Below, one piece after another: positions 10,897 to 20,569 of a stretch of 64,000 nucleotides of DNA. The position numbers and the translations under genes were made by a program. Each line of letters begins with the position of its first letter. Within the stretch, counting starts at the first letter, position 1. Under the pieces are notes generated by a model. The model was not told the origin of the DNA. It worked only from the letters and a program-made list of their open reading frames with translations, and searched no databases. This DNA is from Algoriphagus terrigena DSM 22685 (lineage in GTDB: Bacteria > Bacteroidota > Bacteroidia > Cytophagales > Cyclobacteriaceae): contig NZ_AUBW01000013.1 of assembly GCF_000429445.1 (NCBI RefSeq), positions 101,240 through 165,239 of the forward strand, read 5' to 3'.

Positions 10897-13404
10897 TCAT
10901 TTCCCTGCTACCAAAGTAATCACCTCTCCCTCAGAGGTCTTGATATCGTACAGCTTCATATCGCTCAAATCCACGGGAATAATCGTAGCAGCTGGCGACA
11001 CGATCGGGTCGGCTGTAACTGGCACTTGGTAGAAAGGATTCGGGTTATCACCTCTTGCTTGGGTAAGTCCATTTCCTTCTTCTAAGCTCAAAGCATTGGG
11101 CACCCTCACTCGCAGATTTCCGCCGATTGTAGATTTGATCACGGCCTTTTCAATCTTCCCATCTTTCCATTTCAGTTCCACTACTTCAAAACCTCCTTTG
11201 GCTCTAATTCCTGTAATGCTGCCGTCTTGCCAGACGTCTGGTAAAGCCGGAAGCAAATGAATTTCCCCGTTGGCACTTTGAACCAGCATCTCGGTGATCC
11301 CAGAAGTACAGCCGAAGTTACCGTCAATTTGGAATGGTGGATGTGCATCAAAAAGGTTGTTGTAAGAACCTCCGCCTTCCCGGTTGGGACCTACCGGAGA
11401 AAGCTGGTTTTGGATGAGTTTATAGGCATGGTTGCCATCCAGCATCCTTGCCCACCAGTTGACCTTCCAACCCATGCTCCAGCCAGTGGATACATCTCCA
11501 CGTTGGATCAGTGTATTTTTGGAAGCAGAATACAACTCTGGAGTACGCAAAGGAGAGATCTGGTTAGACGGGAAAAGTCCGTACAAATGGGAGATATGAC
11601 GGTGATGATCATTGGGATCGTCAATATCGTCCAGCCATTCCTGGAGTTGGCCGTGCTTCCCGACATGCATCGGAGGCAGTTGATCCCGCATGGTTCTCAG
11701 CGAATCGGCGAAAGATTGATCCTTATCCAGCATCTCCGAAGCCTGGATCACCGCACTGAAAGCATCAAAAACCAATTGATTGTCCATGGTAGTTCCGGCA
11801 TCCAAAGAAGATCCATCATGTGCCGCAGGGGCATTTTCAGGTGATGTTCCGGGATTGACTACCAACCAGGGTTTATCCGGATGTTTGACCAAAAAGTCCA
11901 CATAGAACATTGCTGCCCCTTTTAGTATAGGATAGATAGACTTCAGATATTCCATGTCACCACTGTATTGGAAATGATCCCAAAGGTGCTGGCTAGTCCA
12001 AGCTCCGCCGCCACTCCAGATCCCCCAGAATATCGCATCCACTGGACCGGTGATTCTCCAGATGTCCGTATTGTGGTGCGCCATCCAACCCCGCGCACCA
12101 TACATCACCCTGGCAGTTTCCTCACCAGCTTCGGCCATTTCAGAGACCATTTTCAGGAAAGGCTCATGAAGCTCGGCAAGATTGGTTTTCTCTGCCGGCC
12201 AGTAGTTCATCTGCGCGTTGATGTTGATGGTGTATTTGCTGTCCCATGGCGGAGACATTCCCTTGTTCCAAATCCCCTGCAAGTTTGCCGGTTGACCACC
12301 GGGCTGGGAAGATGAGATCAACAGATATCTACCGTACTGATAATAGAGGGTAGCCAAAGCAGGGTCATCCCCTGTCTTAAAGTTCTTTAGGCGCTCATCT
12401 GTCGGGAGCTTGGAAGCTTCCGTCTCGCCCAAGTCGAGGCTGACCCGATTAAAATAATTTTGATAGTCCGAGACATTGGTCTGGAGCAAAGCATCGAAAG
12501 ATTTAGCAGCAGCTTTTGCCATAAATGCGGCTGCTCCGGCGTTTTCATCTCCGGAGAGATCCAGGTAGTTGTTGAAATTGGTAGCGATGGCAATGTAAAC
12601 CGTCGCTTCGTCGGCATTTTTTACCGTGATGGAAGAATCGGAAGAAGTAAGCGTTCCTCCCTGATTTTTGACTTTAGCGATGCTTTTGAATTCTACTTGA
12701 CCTTTCACTCCTTCATGATCTGTCGTAGTGCCGGAGATTGTCAGTTCCTTTTCTGAATTGAGGCCAATCGTAGCATTCGGCTGAGGAGTTGCCATAGATG
12801 CTGTGAATGAGATCATGCCGGGCTTGCTGGCTGTCAAGTGAACTGCGATCACATTATCAGCAAATGAAGCGATGGCTTCCCGGGTATATGTCACGCCAGC
12901 TACAGTATAGCTGACTTTGGAAATTGCCTTTGCTATATCCAATTCTCTACGATAATCTGTAAATGTACCATGTCCCTCAAAGGCGATATTCAGATCACCC
13001 ACAGGCTGAAACTTCTGCCCATGAGACTTCTTGCTTTGAATAGTTTTGGCTGCCAATTCCTCCGCTTCTTTTTGTTTTCCTTCGAAGATCAAGCGTCGGA
13101 TTTCGGGCAGGGCTGCCAAGGCATCCGGGTTATCATTCCGATTGGGCCCCCCGGACCAAACGGTATGCTCGTTAAGCTGAATCAGCTCATTTTCTACGTT
13201 GCCATAGATCATTGCACCCAGCCGACCGTTGCCGATCGGCAAGGCGTCCGTCCATACATCTGCAGCTGGCTGCTTGTACCAAAGTGTCAAGGGCGAGCTT
13301 TCCTGAGCTTTTACCTGAAGGGAAAAAGCCACAAAAAGCACTACAAATAAGCTTCTTAAAGAATACTGACTATTAAGCATCTTGGGTATATTAATATTTT
13401 TCAT
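10897..13404 (-). CDS. GH95 glycoside hydrolase (alpha-L-fucosidase or alpha-L-galactosidase)
   Basis: An 835-residue exported inverting glycosidase. After the signal peptide (to about residue 34) comes the N-terminal beta domain ([25 protein letters not shown], 41-65), then an (alpha/alpha)6 barrel. The family's paired Asn are N394 and N396 in [12 protein letters not shown], the probable general acid is E523 in NPGTSPEN, and the Asp in FQIDGNFG is D694. As I recall, in the 1,2-alpha-L-fucosidase AfcA the residue two before the first Asn is His (His419), while a Bacteroides alpha-L-galactosidase has Thr; here it is T392, hinting at L-galactose specificity. Together with the LgoD-like dehydrogenase 18 bp downstream this supports release and use of L-galactose, though fucosidase activity is not excluded. 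Confidence 0.93.
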   Translation of the reverse strand: MKNINIPKMLNSQYSLRSLFVVLFVAFSLQVKAQESSPLTLWYKQPAADVWTDALPIGNGRLGAMIYGNVENELIQLNEHTVWSGGPNRNDNPDALAALPEIRRLIFEGKQKEAEELAAKTIQSKKSHGQKFQPVGDLNIAFEGHGTFTDYRRELDIAKAISKVSYTVAGVTYTREAIASFADNVIAVHLTASKPGMISFTASMATPQPNATIGLNSEKELTISGTTTDHEGVKGQVEFKSIAKVKNQGGTLTSSDSSITVKNADEATVYIAIATNFNNYLDLSGDENAGAAAFMAKAAAKSFDALLQTNVSDYQNYFNRVSLDLGETEASKLPTDERLKNFKTGDDPALATLYYQYGRYLLISSSQPGGQPANLQGIWNKGMSPPWDSKYTININAQMNYWPAEKTNLAELHEPFLKMVSEMAEAGEETARVMYGARGWMAHHNTDIWRITGPVDAIFWGIWSGGGAWTSQHLWDHFQYSGDMEYLKSIYPILKGAAMFYVDFLVKHPDKPWLVVNPGTSPENAPAAHDGSSLDAGTTMDNQLVFDAFSAVIQASEMLDKDQSFADSLRTMRDQLPPMHVGKHGQLQEWLDDIDDPNDHHRHISHLYGLFPSNQISPLRTPELYSASKNTLIQRGDVSTGWSMGWKVNWWARMLDGNHAYKLIQNQLSPVGPNREGGGSYNNLFDAHPPFQIDGNFGCTSGITEMLVQSANGEIHLLPALPDVWQDGSITGIRAKGGFEVVELKWKDGKIEKAVIKSTIGGNLRVRVPNALSLEEGNGLTQARGDNPNPFYQVPVTADPIVSPAATIIPVDLSDMKLYDIKTSEGEVITLVAGK

Positions 13405-13421
13405 TTCAATTCAATTGGCGC

Positions 13422-14432
13422 TTACATCTCAACCAACGCCTTGATCACTCCGGTTTCCGGATTTAGCCACGACTGAAAATCATCCTTCACCTGATCAAAT
13501 TTCACTTTGTGCGTGATGTACTTTTCCACTGACAATTGTCCGGAGGCCATCGCATCCAGCACCTGATCAAAGTCCTCTCTGGTGGCATTTCTGCTACTCA
13601 TTAAGGTTGCTTCCCGCTTATGAAACTCGGGGTGCGAGAAGGCAATCTCTCCTTTTTGCAAGCCTACCAAGACATAAGAACCTCCGTGGGCTATGTATTG
13701 AAATCCCTGATTGATTGCCGCCAAACTTCCGGTCGCATCAATCACAGCATCGCAAAAATCTCCTTTGGTGATCTCCTGGATGACCTCTCGAGCAGTTGCT
13801 CCAGCTTTCACCACGTGAGGAATGTTCCAGACATCCTTACAAAACTCCAGTCGCTTCTCATTTATATCCATCGCGATCACAGTACCACCAGCGATACGTG
13901 CAAATTCCATGACGCCCAGTCCGATCGGTCCGGCACCGATGACCAGCACAAACTGCCCCGGCTTCACTCCTGCCCTGCGGACTCCATGGGCGCCTATCGC
14001 AAATGGCTCAGCCAAGGCAAGTTGCTCCAGGTTTAATCCTTCCTTTTTCACCAAAGAAGAAACCGGCAAGGAGACAAACTCCTGCATCCCGCCATCCTCA
14101 TGGACGCCAAAAACGCTTATTTTCTGACAGCAATTCGGCTTTCCATTTCTACAGGCCACGCAGATTCCACAGCTGAAATAGGGAATCACAGTCACCATGT
14201 CACCCTTGGAAATCAGTTCGCTATCTCCGATTTCCACCACTTCGCCAGCCAACTCGTGTCCCAGCGTTCTGGGATAGGAAAAGAAGGGTTGCGTCCCTTC
14301 AAACGCATGCAAGTCAGTGCCGCAGATACCGATTCTCTTGATCTTGACAATGGCCCTTCCTTCGGAAAGCTGTGGCAATTCCCCGTCCTGATATGCAAAT
14401 TGCCCTGGCGAGGTGCAGCTTAAAATTTTCAT
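13422..14432 (-). CDS. Zinc-dependent medium-chain dehydrogenase, L-galactonate 5-dehydrogenase (LgoD)-like
   Basis: A 336-residue cytoplasmic MDR enzyme. Catalytic-zinc ligands are C37 and H59-E60 (GICGTDLHA, TLGHE); the structural-zinc cysteines are C88, C91, C94 and C102. The NAD-binding GAGPIGLG is near residue 165. The stretch TQPFFSYPRTLGHE and the later EFHKREATLMSSRNAT closely match what I remember of E. coli LgoD/YjjN, which oxidises L-galactonate to D-tagaturonate, better than sorbitol or threonine dehydrogenases. The start overlaps the aldo/keto-reductase stop by 4 nt (ATGA), so the two are translationally coupled: sugar to lactone, then aldonate to keto-uronate. Confidence 0.85.
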   Translation of the reverse strand: MKILSCTSPGQFAYQDGELPQLSEGRAIVKIKRIGICGTDLHAFEGTQPFFSYPRTLGHELAGEVVEIGDSELISKGDMVTVIPYFSCGICVACRNGKPNCCQKISVFGVHEDGGMQEFVSLPVSSLVKKEGLNLEQLALAEPFAIGAHGVRRAGVKPGQFVLVIGAGPIGLGVMEFARIAGGTVIAMDINEKRLEFCKDVWNIPHVVKAGATAREVIQEITKGDFCDAVIDATGSLAAINQGFQYIAHGGSYVLVGLQKGEIAFSHPEFHKREATLMSSRNATREDFDQVLDAMASGQLSVEKYITHKVKFDQVKDDFQSWLNPETGVIKALVEM

Positions 14433-15475
14433 CTAGTTTGGTTCAAATTAAATTCTGATAAATACTTGGCGATCAAGCCCTGCTCTTTGCACGCGTCCCA
14501 AAATGAATCGGGAATTGGCGTCGTGCAAAACTCCGCGTTAGCCCGGATTCTATGCATTGAGGTGGAGTTCAGAGCCAAGGAATTAACTCCGGGAAGCAGA
14601 AGGGCAAACTGGATGCAGGCATGAGCGGGATCTATGGCGTGCCCTTCGCAAAGAGCAAAAAACTTCCTTCTCCAGAGGAACCGTTCATTGAAGACGGGGT
14701 CATTTGAGTTCATTTTCTGATAATCAAAGTAATCCCCACCCACCAAGAATCCCGAATGGAAAACCGCTGAATTGACAATGCCCACGCCTTCCTTTTCCAG
14801 TAATCTCATAAATTCAAACAGCTCCACAGGATGATCGTAGATCGTCATGCTATTGGCTATCATCACCCAGTCGAGCGGAAAATGCTGATAAATCTTCCGG
14901 ATCACCTTCCAGTCTTTCGATCCAACACCGATCGCTTTTACTTTGCCGGCTTGCTTCAGTTCGTCCAGAGCCGCGTAGCCTTCCAGGATATCTTCAAATC
15001 GCCTTTCGTAATCTTCCGATGAAGTCGCCAGATCCAAATACTCGTCGGGATCATGAATGGAAACCAGCTGGCTTTCATAGCCTTTCAACAGTGCATTTCC
15101 CTCTTCGAAACAGGCTAAGATCCCCTGATAACTGATGTCCTGAACTGCGTCATGAGTCAAATCTTTCCACACATCACGCTCAAAAGTAGGTTCGGATCCG
15201 CTCAAGGACGCCCGCTTCCATCCCAGCTTGTTACTGATGAGCACCTTACTTTTTGGTACTTTCAAGTCAAAAAGCGCCTGCCCCAAAACCTCCAGGGCCA
15301 TTCCGGCTCCGTACTTTCCTGCCGAGTCAAAGACTGCCCCTTCAGGAAAACATTCCAGCGCCGCCAATACCAACTCGAGCTTGTGCCCATAGGGCCTGGC
15401 CTCGTATAGATTACCGAGCGAACTCGTCCCAATAATCATAGCTGGTACTGATATGCCGGTTTTTCCTAATTCCAT
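14429..15475 (-). CDS. Aldo/keto reductase, L-fucose/L-galactose (D-threo-aldose) 1-dehydrogenase-like
   Basis: About 348 residues from the ATG at 15475, whose protein begins MELGKTGISVPAMIIGTSSLG as expected for this family; an upstream in-frame ATG at 15544 would add 23 residues. AKR catalytic residues are visible: Asp and Tyr in FDSAGKYG, Lys in LISNKLGW, His in SIHDPDEYL. The subgroup oxidises L-fucose, L-galactose or D-arabinose at C1 to the lactone using NAD(P). First gene of the minus-strand operon, directly downstream of the palindromic operator and divergent from the LacI-type gene. Confidence 0.85.
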   Translation of the reverse strand: MELGKTGISVPAMIIGTSSLGNLYEARPYGHKLELVLAALECFPEGAVFDSAGKYGAGMALEVLGQALFDLKVPKSKVLISNKLGWKRASLSGSEPTFERDVWKDLTHDAVQDISYQGILACFEEGNALLKGYESQLVSIHDPDEYLDLATSSEDYERRFEDILEGYAALDELKQAGKVKAIGVGSKDWKVIRKIYQHFPLDWVMIANSMTIYDHPVELFEFMRLLEKEGVGIVNSAVFHSGFLVGGDYFDYQKMNSNDPVFNERFLWRRKFFALCEGHAIDPAHACIQFALLLPGVNSLALNSTSMHRIRANAEFCTTPIPDSFWDACKEQGLIAKYLSEFNLNQTR

Positions 15476-15579
15476 ATATGAAGATGCTTCAAGCAATTGT
15501 GGCAAGGGAATTCTATCTGGTATAAACCCAGTTTCCCAAAACAAAAAACCAATATCATCAATCTGACTAAAAGTATATT

Positions 15580-15595
15580 GGTCAAACGTTTGACC
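15580..15595. promoter_or_regulatory. Perfect 16-bp palindrome, probable LacI-family operator
   Basis: GGTCAAACGTTTGACC is its own reverse complement over all 16 bases and contains a central CG, the usual signature of LacI/GalR-family operators. It lies in the 123-bp intergenic region between the aldo/keto-reductase operon (minus) and the LacI-type gene (plus), 73 bp before the latter's ATG. Binding here could control both directions. Confidence 0.8.
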
Positions 15596-15667
15596 TCTCG
15601 ATCCAAACTCCTATCTATAAACCCCTGAGCTTTCGTCCGTTTATTTTAGATTGCGCATATACCCAAG

Positions 15668-16687
15668 ATGAGAAAGAAGAGAATCAGCATCACCGACATC
15701 GCCACTGCGCTCCACGTCACGCCATCCACGGTCTCCAGAGCCCTAAATGGAGGTGGAAAAGTCAGTGAGAAGAAGCGACTGGAGATTCTTTCCTTGGCTA
15801 AAAAACTGGGGTACAGGCCTAACCCGATTGCGAAGAGTTTGGTGGAAAACCGAACTCACACGATCGGGTTGATCATCCCGGAATTCACCCACCATTTCTA
15901 CAGCCGCATGCTTGCCGGGATCGAAAGCGTCACTTCCAAGGCCGGGTACCAATTGCTGATCTGTACTTCCAACGAAAAGCAAAAACAGGAAATCAAGTCC
16001 ACGCAAACGCTCTTAGACGCACGAGTCGACGGAATTCTCGCGACGATCTCCAAGATGAATGACAAATTTGAGCATCTGCAGGAGGTGATGGACAGCGGAA
16101 CTCCTTTGGTGCTGGTGGATAGGTTTTCCGAGGAAATAGAGACTCCCTACGTCATCTCAGACGACTTCAATGGGGCATTCTCTGCAGTAGATTACCTGTG
16201 TCAAAACGGCTGCAAACACATCCTTCATATCAAAGGACCGGCAAATCTATCCACGACCTTCAATAGATTTATGGGGTACAAGGAGGCGCTTCGAAAGCAT
16301 GGAATAGCCTTCAACGAGGAGTTGATTCTGGAAAGCAGCGATACCAATCTGGTAGAAAAAATCAGGTTCTGTCTCTCGAATCTTCCTGTGGATGGCGCAT
16401 TTGCCTATAGTGATTACCTGGCTTTTGAGATCTACAAAGTCGCAAGCGAACTGAAAATCCAGATTCCTGGGCGACTTTCGGTGATAGGCTATGCAGACGA
16501 GCCCATTTCCACCTACATCAACCCTACTTTGAGTAGCGTCAATCAGCAACCCTTTGAAATGGGAGTTGCCGGAGCCAAGTATCTGTTGAACAAAATAAGC
16601 AACCCGGAAACCGTATTGGAGGTAAAAACCCTAGCCACCAGATTAGTGATTCGGGAATCCACGCAAGCGGTAAAAACTGGGCACTAG
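15668..16687 (+). CDS. LacI/GalR-family transcriptional regulator
   Basis: A 339-residue repressor: helix-turn-helix and hinge helix at residues 6-58 (ITDIATALHVTPSTVSRALN, then KLGYRPNPIAKSL), followed by a periplasmic-binding-protein-like sensor domain (THTIGLIIPEF, DGILATIS, VLVDRFSEE, VDGAFAYSDYLAFEIYK, LSVIGYADEPIS). Transcribed divergently from the aldo/keto reductase-LgoD-GH95-esterase operon, with a perfect palindrome between them. The ligand is probably L-galactose, L-fucose or a pathway intermediate (inference). Confidence 0.95.
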   Translation: MRKKRISITDIATALHVTPSTVSRALNGGGKVSEKKRLEILSLAKKLGYRPNPIAKSLVENRTHTIGLIIPEFTHHFYSRMLAGIESVTSKAGYQLLICTSNEKQKQEIKSTQTLLDARVDGILATISKMNDKFEHLQEVMDSGTPLVLVDRFSEEIETPYVISDDFNGAFSAVDYLCQNGCKHILHIKGPANLSTTFNRFMGYKEALRKHGIAFNEELILESSDTNLVEKIRFCLSNLPVDGAFAYSDYLAFEIYKVASELKIQIPGRLSVIGYADEPISTYINPTLSSVNQQPFEMGVAGAKYLLNKISNPETVLEVKTLATRLVIRESTQAVKTGH

Positions 16688-16974
16688 ACAAGCCCTATCA
16701 AGCCAGAAGACCGGAGAGTGGATCCGGGTTTGATTCCGCCACTGGCGTAAAAGAATTTATTGCAAACCCATTCCGGGGAAGATATAAATTCGGTAAATTC
16801 CGACAATTGTCCTGGGAAAAGTTGCGGGAAGAAGAAAACCACCTTCTGAAACCTGTAATCCTTCGCTCGTCCAACTGACAAACTCCAAGTGGGTATTTTT
16901 CATTGGAAAGTATTTTCTGACAGTTTTTTAATCGATAGTTTCTTCAGTTTTATCCATCATAAACACTTTTTACC

Positions 16975-18189
16975 ATGGCAGTACGACGTACAACAAACAA
17001 TGATTTCGTATCAAGAGAGGAAGCATATGCGAGTGCGCTTCTTGAAGCAGCAAAATTCTCATTGAGCTCAAGCTCAGAGGCACTTAAGACCCGGTCACTT
17101 GCACTCGACCCCAATGCGATCGAGCTATTCGACATCAACGGGCACCTCCTGTTTTATGACTTTGCCTTGCAATCGGGCCGAATCCAAGTGGCGACCGTGC
17201 GTGCTGCCGCAAGTCGGGCCGTCGGCAAGCCTGTCGTCTCTATTCGTTTAGGCGCCCAAAAATGGGATTTGGAAGCCTCCAAAAGAAGGATCGGCGAAAT
17301 TTTACAGGGAAGGTTTTCACAGTTCAAGGTCGTGGGCACGACGCTGGTCTGCTATAGCTACCCGAAAGTTGGGCTTATGGTCGGTCTGAGAAATGATACC
17401 GAGCGGCTTCAGCTGGTCTTTGATATCTCCGATTTCTCGCTCATTCCTACCAGACCCGAGAGAGAAAATTCCGAAGGAGTTTATAGCTGGTCTTTCCTGG
17501 ATTCCCTTGACCCGCGTACGGCAGAGACGAATAGAAAAAACTACGAACAGGCCGCCAGTCTGACCAAAAGAGTCTTTGAAGGAGAATATGGCGGAGAGTC
17601 TATCTATAGAATCAGCGAGATCGCGGCTGTGAGGGACTTTTCAAAGTTGGTTTTAAAAACCCGCGCAGAGAAGAAACTACAATTCTGCACCCATTACACT
17701 CATGACGAGGATGGCTCGCACCATTGCTTCATCCTGCATGCCCAGCAGCTCAGCGACTACTGTTCGGTTGCTACATGCCAGATGATACTGTGTTATTACC
17801 GATATTATTACGGTCAAAACGACATCGCGCCCTCACTGGGATACACCTCAGGAAACGGCTGCCCGGCAGACGTCTCCGCAGGGTATGAGTCGTTGAGCAA
17901 CAATCATCTCAACGCAACCTATGACACGACGCCATCGTGGACTGAGGCCTGCAATCAGATTAACAAATTGCAGCCGATGAAATCAGGCGTGCCCGGACAT
18001 GCGCGTGCCATTGCGGGCTATTCGAGGAATATGTTTTCTATACTGGGGGCTGACGACAGTGACCGAAAACTGTTTGTGTACGATCCCTGGCCATGGAATG
18101 CAGACCTTAAGGCAGGAGGCGATGTGTACTGGGAAGACTGGGATTCCATCACCCACACCAATTTCGTCTACACGAAACTTGATTATTAA
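16975..18189 (+). CDS. C39-like papain-fold cysteine protease with unknown N-terminal domain
   Basis: A 404-residue protein without signal peptide or membrane helix. The C-terminal 150 residues form a C39-type protease domain: Gln257/258 and nucleophile C263 (QQLSDYCSVATCQM), His342 in GHARAIAGY and Asp370 in FVYDPWPWN, the canonical triad order. The N-terminal 230 residues contain no motif I recognise: a Ser-rich helix (25-40), then a segment with INGHLLFYDFALQ and VVGTTLVCYSYPKVGLMVGL. It is followed 18 bp later by a 159-residue unknown gene on the same strand. No ABC exporter or leader peptide that would suggest bacteriocin processing is present. A self-processing enzyme or a specialised peptidase are both possible. 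Confidence 0.75.
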   Translation: MAVRRTTNNDFVSREEAYASALLEAAKFSLSSSSEALKTRSLALDPNAIELFDINGHLLFYDFALQSGRIQVATVRAAASRAVGKPVVSIRLGAQKWDLEASKRRIGEILQGRFSQFKVVGTTLVCYSYPKVGLMVGLRNDTERLQLVFDISDFSLIPTRPERENSEGVYSWSFLDSLDPRTAETNRKNYEQAASLTKRVFEGEYGGESIYRISEIAAVRDFSKLVLKTRAEKKLQFCTHYTHDEDGSHHCFILHAQQLSDYCSVATCQMILCYYRYYYGQNDIAPSLGYTSGNGCPADVSAGYESLSNNHLNATYDTTPSWTEACNQINKLQPMKSGVPGHARAIAGYSRNMFSILGADDSDRKLFVYDPWPWNADLKAGGDVYWEDWDSITHTNFVYTKLDY

Positions 18190-18207
18190 ACGATTTGACG
18201 ACAAAAG

Positions 18208-18687
18208 ATGCACTCAGCAGAGGATATTCTCCAGCTTGTACAACAAGAGATTAGGCAGGGACTACATGACTCCTTTCCAATGCTCTCCAAAACAACTCCA
18301 GGAAATCCTGTCCCGCTATTCGACGCTCAGCAAAGACACCAATATTGGTTAATCCCGTTTTTGTTGAGTGATCGGGTGCGCGGCTTGGCCATCCTTGACC
18401 TTACCGGCCGTCTCGTGTCCCATGGGGTGTTGACTCCAAACGTGACCGATGAAATCCAATTGATGACCACGACATTTTTTGAAGCCGTTCCATCGAAGGC
18501 TTTGGACGAAATACGGCAGGAGTACGGCGGATTTCGCTTTACTCCGCCCTTTTTGTCCTATGACGAAACTCCCCGACGATGGGCTTGGCTGCTCCGATTG
18601 GAGAAGGAAACTGCGGAGCAAAGATCAATTTTCATAGGCCCCCAGGGCTGGTATGAAAAAAGAGATCCCAGCCAAAGGGAGGGATGA
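18208..18687 (+). CDS. Unknown 159-residue protein paired with C39-like protease
   Basis: Not recognised. It has no signal peptide, no membrane helix and no cysteines. The N-terminus is helical and acidic (SAEDILQLVQQEI); the central RGLAILDLTGRLVSHGVL looks like a beta-hairpin and is faintly reminiscent of NGHLLFYDFAL in the protease N-domain. The C-terminus is aromatic and charged (RRWAWLLRLEKE, GPQGWYEKRDPSQ). The 18-bp gap to the protease stop implies an operon, so it may be the protease's substrate, chaperone or inhibitor; none of these is demonstrated by the sequence. Confidence 0.6.
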   Translation: MHSAEDILQLVQQEIRQGLHDSFPMLSKTTPGNPVPLFDAQQRHQYWLIPFLLSDRVRGLAILDLTGRLVSHGVLTPNVTDEIQLMTTTFFEAVPSKALDEIRQEYGGFRFTPPFLSYDETPRRWAWLLRLEKETAEQRSIFIGPQGWYEKRDPSQREG

Positions 18688-18920
18688 GGACGGGCTTCTG
18701 TCGTGTGTCCGCCTATCTCCACACGGCAAAAAAACCGGTTGCCCGGTCTCGATCTCGCTTTCTCACCCCCACAGTTTGATTTTTTGAACAGACTTGTGTC
18801 CGTATTGGATGATTTTCGCACCCATTCATCAAGTTTCTGATAATTTTTCCGCTACTTACTCCTTAATTCGATGCTCGAATTCTAAAAATTGAAGTTCAAC
18901 CACCAACCAAAACCCCTTAA

Positions 18921-20342
18921 ATGAAAGAGATAATCGACACGATATATGGCATCATATGGAGTAATGCATTGATTTTTCTGTGCCTGGCTGCAGGAGTGTA
19001 TTTTTCTTTTGCCTTGAAATTTCTCCAAGTGACCTATGTCAAGGAAATGCTCAAGTTGCTCTTCGTAGGACAGGCATCTGACCAAGGGGTTTCCTCTTTC
19101 CAGGCTTTTGCAATTGCTATTTCGGGTAGGGTAGGCACGGGAAATATAGCCGGTGTCGCCACTGCGATTGCCATGGGAGGTCCCGGAGCTATCTTCTGGA
19201 TGTGGGCAATCGCCTTTTTGGGAGCCTCCTCTGCCTTTATTGAGTCGACTTTGGGACAGATTTACAAAGAAGTAAACGACGGCCACTATCGGGGCGGTCC
19301 CTCCTATTACATCGAAAAAGGCCTCGGGATGAAATGGTACGCCATGATCTTTGCTTTCGCTACCATACTCAGCACGGTGATCTTCCTTCCGGGGGTTCAA
19401 AGCAACAGCATTGCACTGAGTGCAAACAACGCCTTTGGTATCCCAGTCCACTACACCGGTATTGCTGTCACGGTCTTCCTCGGACTGATCATCATCGGTG
19501 GCGTGAAGCGGATCAGCAAAGTGGCCGAAGTGGTGGTTCCATTTATGGCTTTGGCCTATATCCTGATGGCTGTGATTATCATCGTCATGAACATCACGGA
19601 AGTACCTGCAGTCTTTGCCCTGATCTTCAAATCGGCCTTCAATCTCGAGTCTGCTTTTAGCGGAGTGTTTGGGATGGCAATCGCTTGGGGAGTAAAGAGA
19701 GGCATCTATTCCAATGAAGCAGGCCAAGGCACAGCACCCCATGCCGCTGCCGCTGCTGAAGTTGCTCATCCTGCCCAGCAAGGATTGGTTCAGGCATTTT
19801 CCGTTTATGTAGACACCTTGTTTGTGTGCACAGCTACCGCATTGATGATTCTTTTTACAGGACAATTCAATGTGGTAAATCCTGAAGGCGGCTTTATAGT
19901 AGAGAATCTGCCTGGCGTGCCTTTTGGTCCGGAATACACTCAGTATGCAATTGGGACTCACTTTCCCGCTATCGGGAAAGGATTCGTCGCCATCGCGCTG
20001 CTGTTTTTTGCCTTCACTACGATCATGGCTTACTATTTCATCGCGGAGACCAACCTTAGCTACCTGACCAGAAACAAATCTTCAAAATGGGCAGTTCGCG
20101 GACTGCAGCTTGCCATCTTGGGCGCGACATTTTATGGCTCAGTTAAAACAGCGGAAATGGCCTGGACACTCGGCGACATTGGCGTTGGGTTGATGGCCTG
20201 GCTGAATATTATTGCGATTCTATTGCTTAGAAAACCGGCCTTCCGAGCTTGGGAAGATTACAAAAAGCAACGAAAGGCGGGAAAAGATCCGGTTTTTATC
20301 GCGAAAGATGCCGGAATAGAAAATACCGATCTTTGGAAGTAA
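18921..20342 (+). CDS. Sodium:alanine symporter (AGCS family)
   Basis: A 473-residue inner-membrane amino-acid/cation symporter with about 11 transmembrane helices. AGCS signatures are clear: ISGRVGTGNIAGVATAIAMGGPGAIFWMW near residues 70-100, GGPSYYIEKGLG, and YSNEAGQGTAPHAAAAA near 265. It imports alanine or glycine with sodium, as in marine and halotolerant Bacteroidota. It stands alone, with no operon partner. A long open frame on the opposite strand is an antisense shadow. Confidence 0.93.
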   Translation: MKEIIDTIYGIIWSNALIFLCLAAGVYFSFALKFLQVTYVKEMLKLLFVGQASDQGVSSFQAFAIAISGRVGTGNIAGVATAIAMGGPGAIFWMWAIAFLGASSAFIESTLGQIYKEVNDGHYRGGPSYYIEKGLGMKWYAMIFAFATILSTVIFLPGVQSNSIALSANNAFGIPVHYTGIAVTVFLGLIIIGGVKRISKVAEVVVPFMALAYILMAVIIIVMNITEVPAVFALIFKSAFNLESAFSGVFGMAIAWGVKRGIYSNEAGQGTAPHAAAAAEVAHPAQQGLVQAFSVYVDTLFVCTATALMILFTGQFNVVNPEGGFIVENLPGVPFGPEYTQYAIGTHFPAIGKGFVAIALLFFAFTTIMAYYFIAETNLSYLTRNKSSKWAVRGLQLAILGATFYGSVKTAEMAWTLGDIGVGLMAWLNIIAILLLRKPAFRAWEDYKKQRKAGKDPVFIAKDAGIENTDLWK

Positions 20343-20451
20343 TTGGCATTCAGACCGATCTCTAAAGCCATTCGGGAAAATTCGATTTTCTTGAAAAGCG
20401 GCTTGGTTTCGAAGCTGAAGTTTTGCTTTATTTGCAAATCGATTCAACGAT

Positions 20452-20533
20452 GCGGATGTGGCGAAATTGGTAGACGCACTGCTTTCAGGTGGCAGCGCCC
20501 TTGGGTGTGAAAGTTCGAATCTTTTCATCCGCA
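20452..20533 (+). tRNA. tRNA-Leu (anticodon CAG)
   Basis: An 82-nt cloverleaf with a 7-bp acceptor stem (GCGGATG with CATCCGC), a D-arm GCG...CGC, an anticodon stem CTGCT/GGCAG around loop TTCAGGT (anticodon CAG at 20486-20488), the long variable arm of class II tRNAs (CGCCC-TT-GGGTG) and a T-loop TTCGAAT. No CCA is encoded. It reads CUG codons and is followed directly by a terminator hairpin. Confidence 0.93.
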
Positions 20534-20534
20534 C

Positions 20535-20569
20535 AAAAAACCCTCTCAGGATATTCTGAGAGGGTTTTT
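20535..20569 (+). terminator. Rho-independent terminator after tRNA-Leu
   Basis: A perfect 9-bp stem CCCTCTCAG / CTGAGAGGG with a 6-nt loop, flanked by an A-run and a T-run, starting 2 nt after the tRNA discriminator base. The flanking A and T runs make it bidirectional in principle. Confidence 0.9.

Noticed and set aside
16975..18189. Bacteriocin-processing peptidase
   Set aside because: C39-like triad is present, but no ABC transporter, membrane helices or double-glycine leader peptide is found nearby.
18882..19961. 359-residue open frame antisense to the sodium:alanine symporter
   Set aside because: It lies exactly opposite a clear AGCS gene and its translation is rich in Cys, His and Ser-Arg with no domain; an antisense shadow produced by codon bias.
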